Assembly: GCA_029938185.1 (NCBI GenBank)
Contig: JAOZVK010000358.1
Location: 1-6,153 of the forward strand
Origin: Bacteroidales bacterium
GTDB lineage: Bacteria; Bacteroidota; Bacteroidia; Bacteroidales; JAOZVK01
Length of the DNA: 6,153 nt
Direction: 5' to 3'
In this document: piece after piece, positions 4,249 through 6,153 of the stretch
How positions within the stretch are numbered: position 1 is the stretch's first letter
Layout of the letters: every line of letters starts with the position of its first letter
Position numbers and translations under genes: made by a program
Notes under the pieces: model-generated
Told to the model about the DNA's origin: nothing
The model's input: only the letters and a program-made list of their open reading frames with translations
Database searches by the model: none

Positions 4249-5908
4249 GCCTAAAAAGATGGATATTGCCAGTTTCATTATATGTTTTTCCATCATAACC
4301 AACCGCTTTAAGAACATAAAAATATACACCTGGAGATGCTTTGGCATCGCTATTTCTAATTGTACCATCCCATCCGTTATCAGCTTCTTTGGCAGAACTC
4401 CATTGACATACTTTTCTTCCCCAGCGAGAATATATTATACAATTAACTGTTTCCATTGATTCCAGTTTCAGTTTAAAAACATCATTTATACCATCACCAT
4501 TTGGAGTAAAAACATTGCTAGACTCAAAAGAAGAAGGAGGTATGGTTACATAAATTGTTATTGTATCAGTTCCTTGACAAGCGCTTTTACTTGTTGCTGT
4601 TAGATTTATTTTGTAATTTCCATTTTTACTGTAAGTATGAGTAAATTCAGAATTAGTATTAGTTGAACCATCACCTAAATCCCATATATAGTCTACAGCC
4701 CAACTAACACTTGTTTTTAAATTAAGTTCAAGTGGAGCATCTCCTGTTTCGGGATTAGCTGTCAGTGTAACCGCTTCGACTTTAACATATAGTGAAGTGT
4801 CTAATGAACATGAATAATCATCAGTAACCATAAATTTGTACTCTTTGTTTGCTATTGAGATAGGAATAGCAGTTGCAATACCATTTGATGTTCCACCAAT
4901 TCCATCGCCATCCCAAATTGATTTATTAAGCGAATAGGTATTTGAATACTTCCATTTGGTTGGTAATTTTGTTCCTTTAAAGCCTAAGTACCAGTCAAAT
5001 ACAAATCCATTGTCGTTAGCTGTATTGTCAGTTATTTCTATTGTCCAATCTCCGTTAAATGGACAAGCATCTAAATTACTCAATACTTCATCTGATTTAT
5101 AATTGCCTGAAGGCATTGATGAGTAACTATTTGTATTATTGTTTAAATTTGAAGTAGCATCAAGTGTCCAATAATAATAATATGGAGTTCCTACATCAGA
5201 AGAAGCTTCGTTATCTATCGGTTCACCTAAATAACTATCTGTTGTACTATAATCTTTCAATATTGCAATTTTTCCAGTAGGACAAGTTATTTTAATTTGT
5301 ATATTTCCAAGATTAGAATGTTCCATTTTAAGTCCAATCTTCTCGAAATCGGTAGATGCAGAAAAAACATCATTTTTGTCAAAAGCTTTATGTGTTATTA
5401 TTGATTTATAAAAATTATTGTTATCTGATACCTCAAATGGTATACTTTCTTCAATTGTGGTGGGTAGTTCATATATCCATTCTGATTGGGCAACTTTTCC
5501 TGTAAGCGTTATTGTTTCGCCTAAACATATACCTATGTCTTTTTCAACATCTGTACTTGTTCCTCTAAAATCGGGAGCAAGCGAAATCTGTACTTTTATT
5601 ATCTGGTAGTCTTCATTATTTGAATATTTTGCAGTTAGCTTAACATAATACCCTCCACCTTCTGTATACTGATGTGTTACTTGTTGTTTTTCAATACCAA
5701 CTCCTGATGTTACTGAATTGTCTCCAAAGTCCCAAAAAAATTCTGTATTATTGCTAACATCAATAGTTCCATCTTTTGCAGTTGCATTAAAAACTATATC
5801 AGAATTCTGACATGCCTGATTTTTATCTTGAGTAACACTAACAGTAAATTGTGAAAATAAATTTACTGGTATTAAAATAAAGATTAATATTATAAGCTTA
5901 TATTTCAT
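4238..5908 (-). CDS. Type IX-secreted protein: PKD-like, P-domain-like, PKD, CHU_C sorting domain
   Basis: This 556-residue protein is probably exported to the cell surface or medium. A signal peptide spans about 1-20 (NLFSQ at its end). A PKD-like domain follows (about 22-110, WDFGDNS at 59-65, HQYTEGGGYYVKLTA). Residues about 185-312 resemble the proprotein-convertase P domain: HSNLGNIQIKITCPTG, then FNGDWTIEITDNTANDNG and FDWYLGF. A second PKD domain runs about 380-455 (WDLGDGS 409-415, THTYSKNGNYKINLTA). The end (about 463-552) is the gliding-motility-associated C-terminal domain (CHU_C, type B sorting signal): VFTPNGDGINDVF, IYSRWGRKV, NGWDGT, SPGVYFYVLKA. Such domains direct cargo through the type IX system. 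No catalytic domain is visible, so an adhesin or structural role is more likely than an enzyme. The gene converges on yebC, sharing its terminator hairpin. No strong promoter is seen; TAACTTTG (6019 down to 6012) lacks a good upstream box. Confidence 0.9.
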   Translation of the reverse strand: MKYKLIILIFILIPVNLFSQFTVSVTQDKNQACQNSDIVFNATAKDGTIDVSNNTEFFWDFGDNSVTSGVGIEKQQVTHQYTEGGGYYVKLTAKYSNNEDYQIIKVQISLAPDFRGTSTDVEKDIGICLGETITLTGKVAQSEWIYELPTTIEESIPFEVSDNNNFYKSIITHKAFDKNDVFSASTDFEKIGLKMEHSNLGNIQIKITCPTGKIAILKDYSTTDSYLGEPIDNEASSDVGTPYYYYWTLDATSNLNNNTNSYSSMPSGNYKSDEVLSNLDACPFNGDWTIEITDNTANDNGFVFDWYLGFKGTKLPTKWKYSNTYSLNKSIWDGDGIGGTSNGIATAIPISIANKEYKFMVTDDYSCSLDTSLYVKVEAVTLTANPETGDAPLELNLKTSVSWAVDYIWDLGDGSTNTNSEFTHTYSKNGNYKINLTATSKSACQGTDTITIYVTIPPSSFESSNVFTPNGDGINDVFKLKLESMETVNCIIYSRWGRKVCQWSSAKEADNGWDGTIRNSDAKASPGVYFYVLKAVGYDGKTYNETGNIHLFRQKK

Positions 5909-5933
5909 ATTTATAAAAAGATAAATAAATAAA

Positions 5934-5968
5934 TAAGGTCTTCGACCTATTTAACGTTGCTTACGCAT
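5934..5968 (+). repeat. Intergenic repeat copy C, left half only
   Basis: Motif a (TAAGGTCTTCGACCTATTTA, 5934-5953) contains a perfect small palindrome AGGTC-TTC-GACCT, and motif b (GTTGCTTACGCAT) follows at 5956-5968. It begins 25 bases from the start of the T9SS gene and lies inverted relative to that gene. The inverted counterparts seen in copies A and B are missing; a different hairpin (6014-6052) occupies the place where they would be expected. Confidence 0.6.
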
Positions 5969-6013
5969 CATACTAATTAAAACACTCGCCATTCATAGAA
6001 CAAAAAAGGGTCA

Positions 6014-6052
6014 AAGTTAAGGTGGAATAAATTTAACTTTCCACCTTAACTT
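6014..6052. repeat. 14-bp perfect inverted repeat, possible insertion-element remnant
   Basis: AAGTTAAGGTGGAA (6014-6027) and TTCCACCTTAACTT (6039-6052) pair perfectly around an 11-base loop. No T run follows directly on either strand, although six Ts lie seven bases beyond it on the minus strand. The adjoining sequence, read on the minus strand, contains ACTCCCCAAAATTAGGACAG, which looks to me like an insertion-sequence end, but I cannot verify that. Confidence 0.45.
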
Positions 6053-6153
6053 GCTGTCCTAATTTTGGGGAGTATTATAATCCTTTTGAACAAGTGCCTA
6101 CACCTGGGCTTATAAAAACTAATAATTTACAAAATATTATTAGTTCTAATTTT
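6053..6153. other. Right-edge sequence, no supported gene
   Basis: A plus-strand frame is open from 6037 to the edge without an ATG. A minus-strand frame enters from the edge and stops near 6079 after about 24 codons (it includes ISPGVGTCSKG). Neither resembles a family I know. ACTAATAAT (6118-6126) and ATTATTAGT (6136-6144) form an all-AT-type hairpin; on the minus strand TTTT follows it, making a weak terminator at best. Confidence 0.35.

Noticed and set aside
4247..4459. Plus-strand ORF of 70 codons, and similar open frames at 358-549 (-), 1038-1250 (-), 4117-4368 (-) and 5418-5609 (+)
   Set aside because: All lie opposite or out of frame with well-supported genes and show no family features.
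1300..5968. Repeat copies as a CRISPR array
   Set aside because: The copies are kilobases apart, diverged and separated by genes, without regular spacers or cas genes.
6037..6153. Open plus-strand frame running off the right edge as a partial gene
   Set aside because: No start codon, passes through two hairpins and has no recognisable protein features.

Overview
The window is AT-rich and reads like the genome of a Bacteroidota bacterium, probably one living with little oxygen. Four things point there. Two promoter-like sites match the Bacteroidota TTTG / TAnnTTTG consensus. One lipoprotein carries a Bacteroidota-type surface-export signal. One large protein ends in the gliding-motility (CHU_C / type B) sorting domain of the type IX secretion system. 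Shine-Dalgarno sequences are largely absent.

Layout. Positions 242-1884 (+) hold an oxidative-stress group: a PerR-type Fur-family peroxide sensor, a typical 2-Cys peroxiredoxin and a class II-type superoxide reductase, closed by a strong hairpin terminator. Positions 1885-2804 hold no credible gene; their main content is a 183-bp nested palindrome (2332-2514) with 23-bp terminal inverted repeats and 8-bp flanking direct repeats, best read as a MITE-like non-autonomous insertion. Positions 2805-3308 (+) encode a small lipoprotein of unknown function. Positions 3480-4226 (+) encode YebC/TACO1. Positions 4238-5908 (-) encode a secreted T9SS cargo with two PKD-like domains and a P-domain-like module. 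yebC and the T9SS gene converge, and both stop codons lie in the same terminator hairpin. Positions 5909-6153 hold repeats and hairpins but no gene I can support.

Functionally, the first three genes make sense together. Superoxide reductase turns superoxide into hydrogen peroxide without making oxygen, the peroxiredoxin removes the peroxide, and PerR is expected to sense peroxide and control the response. The remaining genes look like independent housekeeping or cell-surface functions.

The most unusual features are non-coding. The first is the MITE-like element. The second is a dispersed intergenic repeat whose two motifs, TAAGGTCTTCGACCTATTTA and GTTGCTTACGCAT, recur after ahpC, after the lipoprotein gene and upstream of the T9SS gene, with inverted counterparts in front of the superoxide reductase, lipoprotein and yebC genes. 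I see no CRISPR array, tRNA, rRNA, transposase or defence system in the window.
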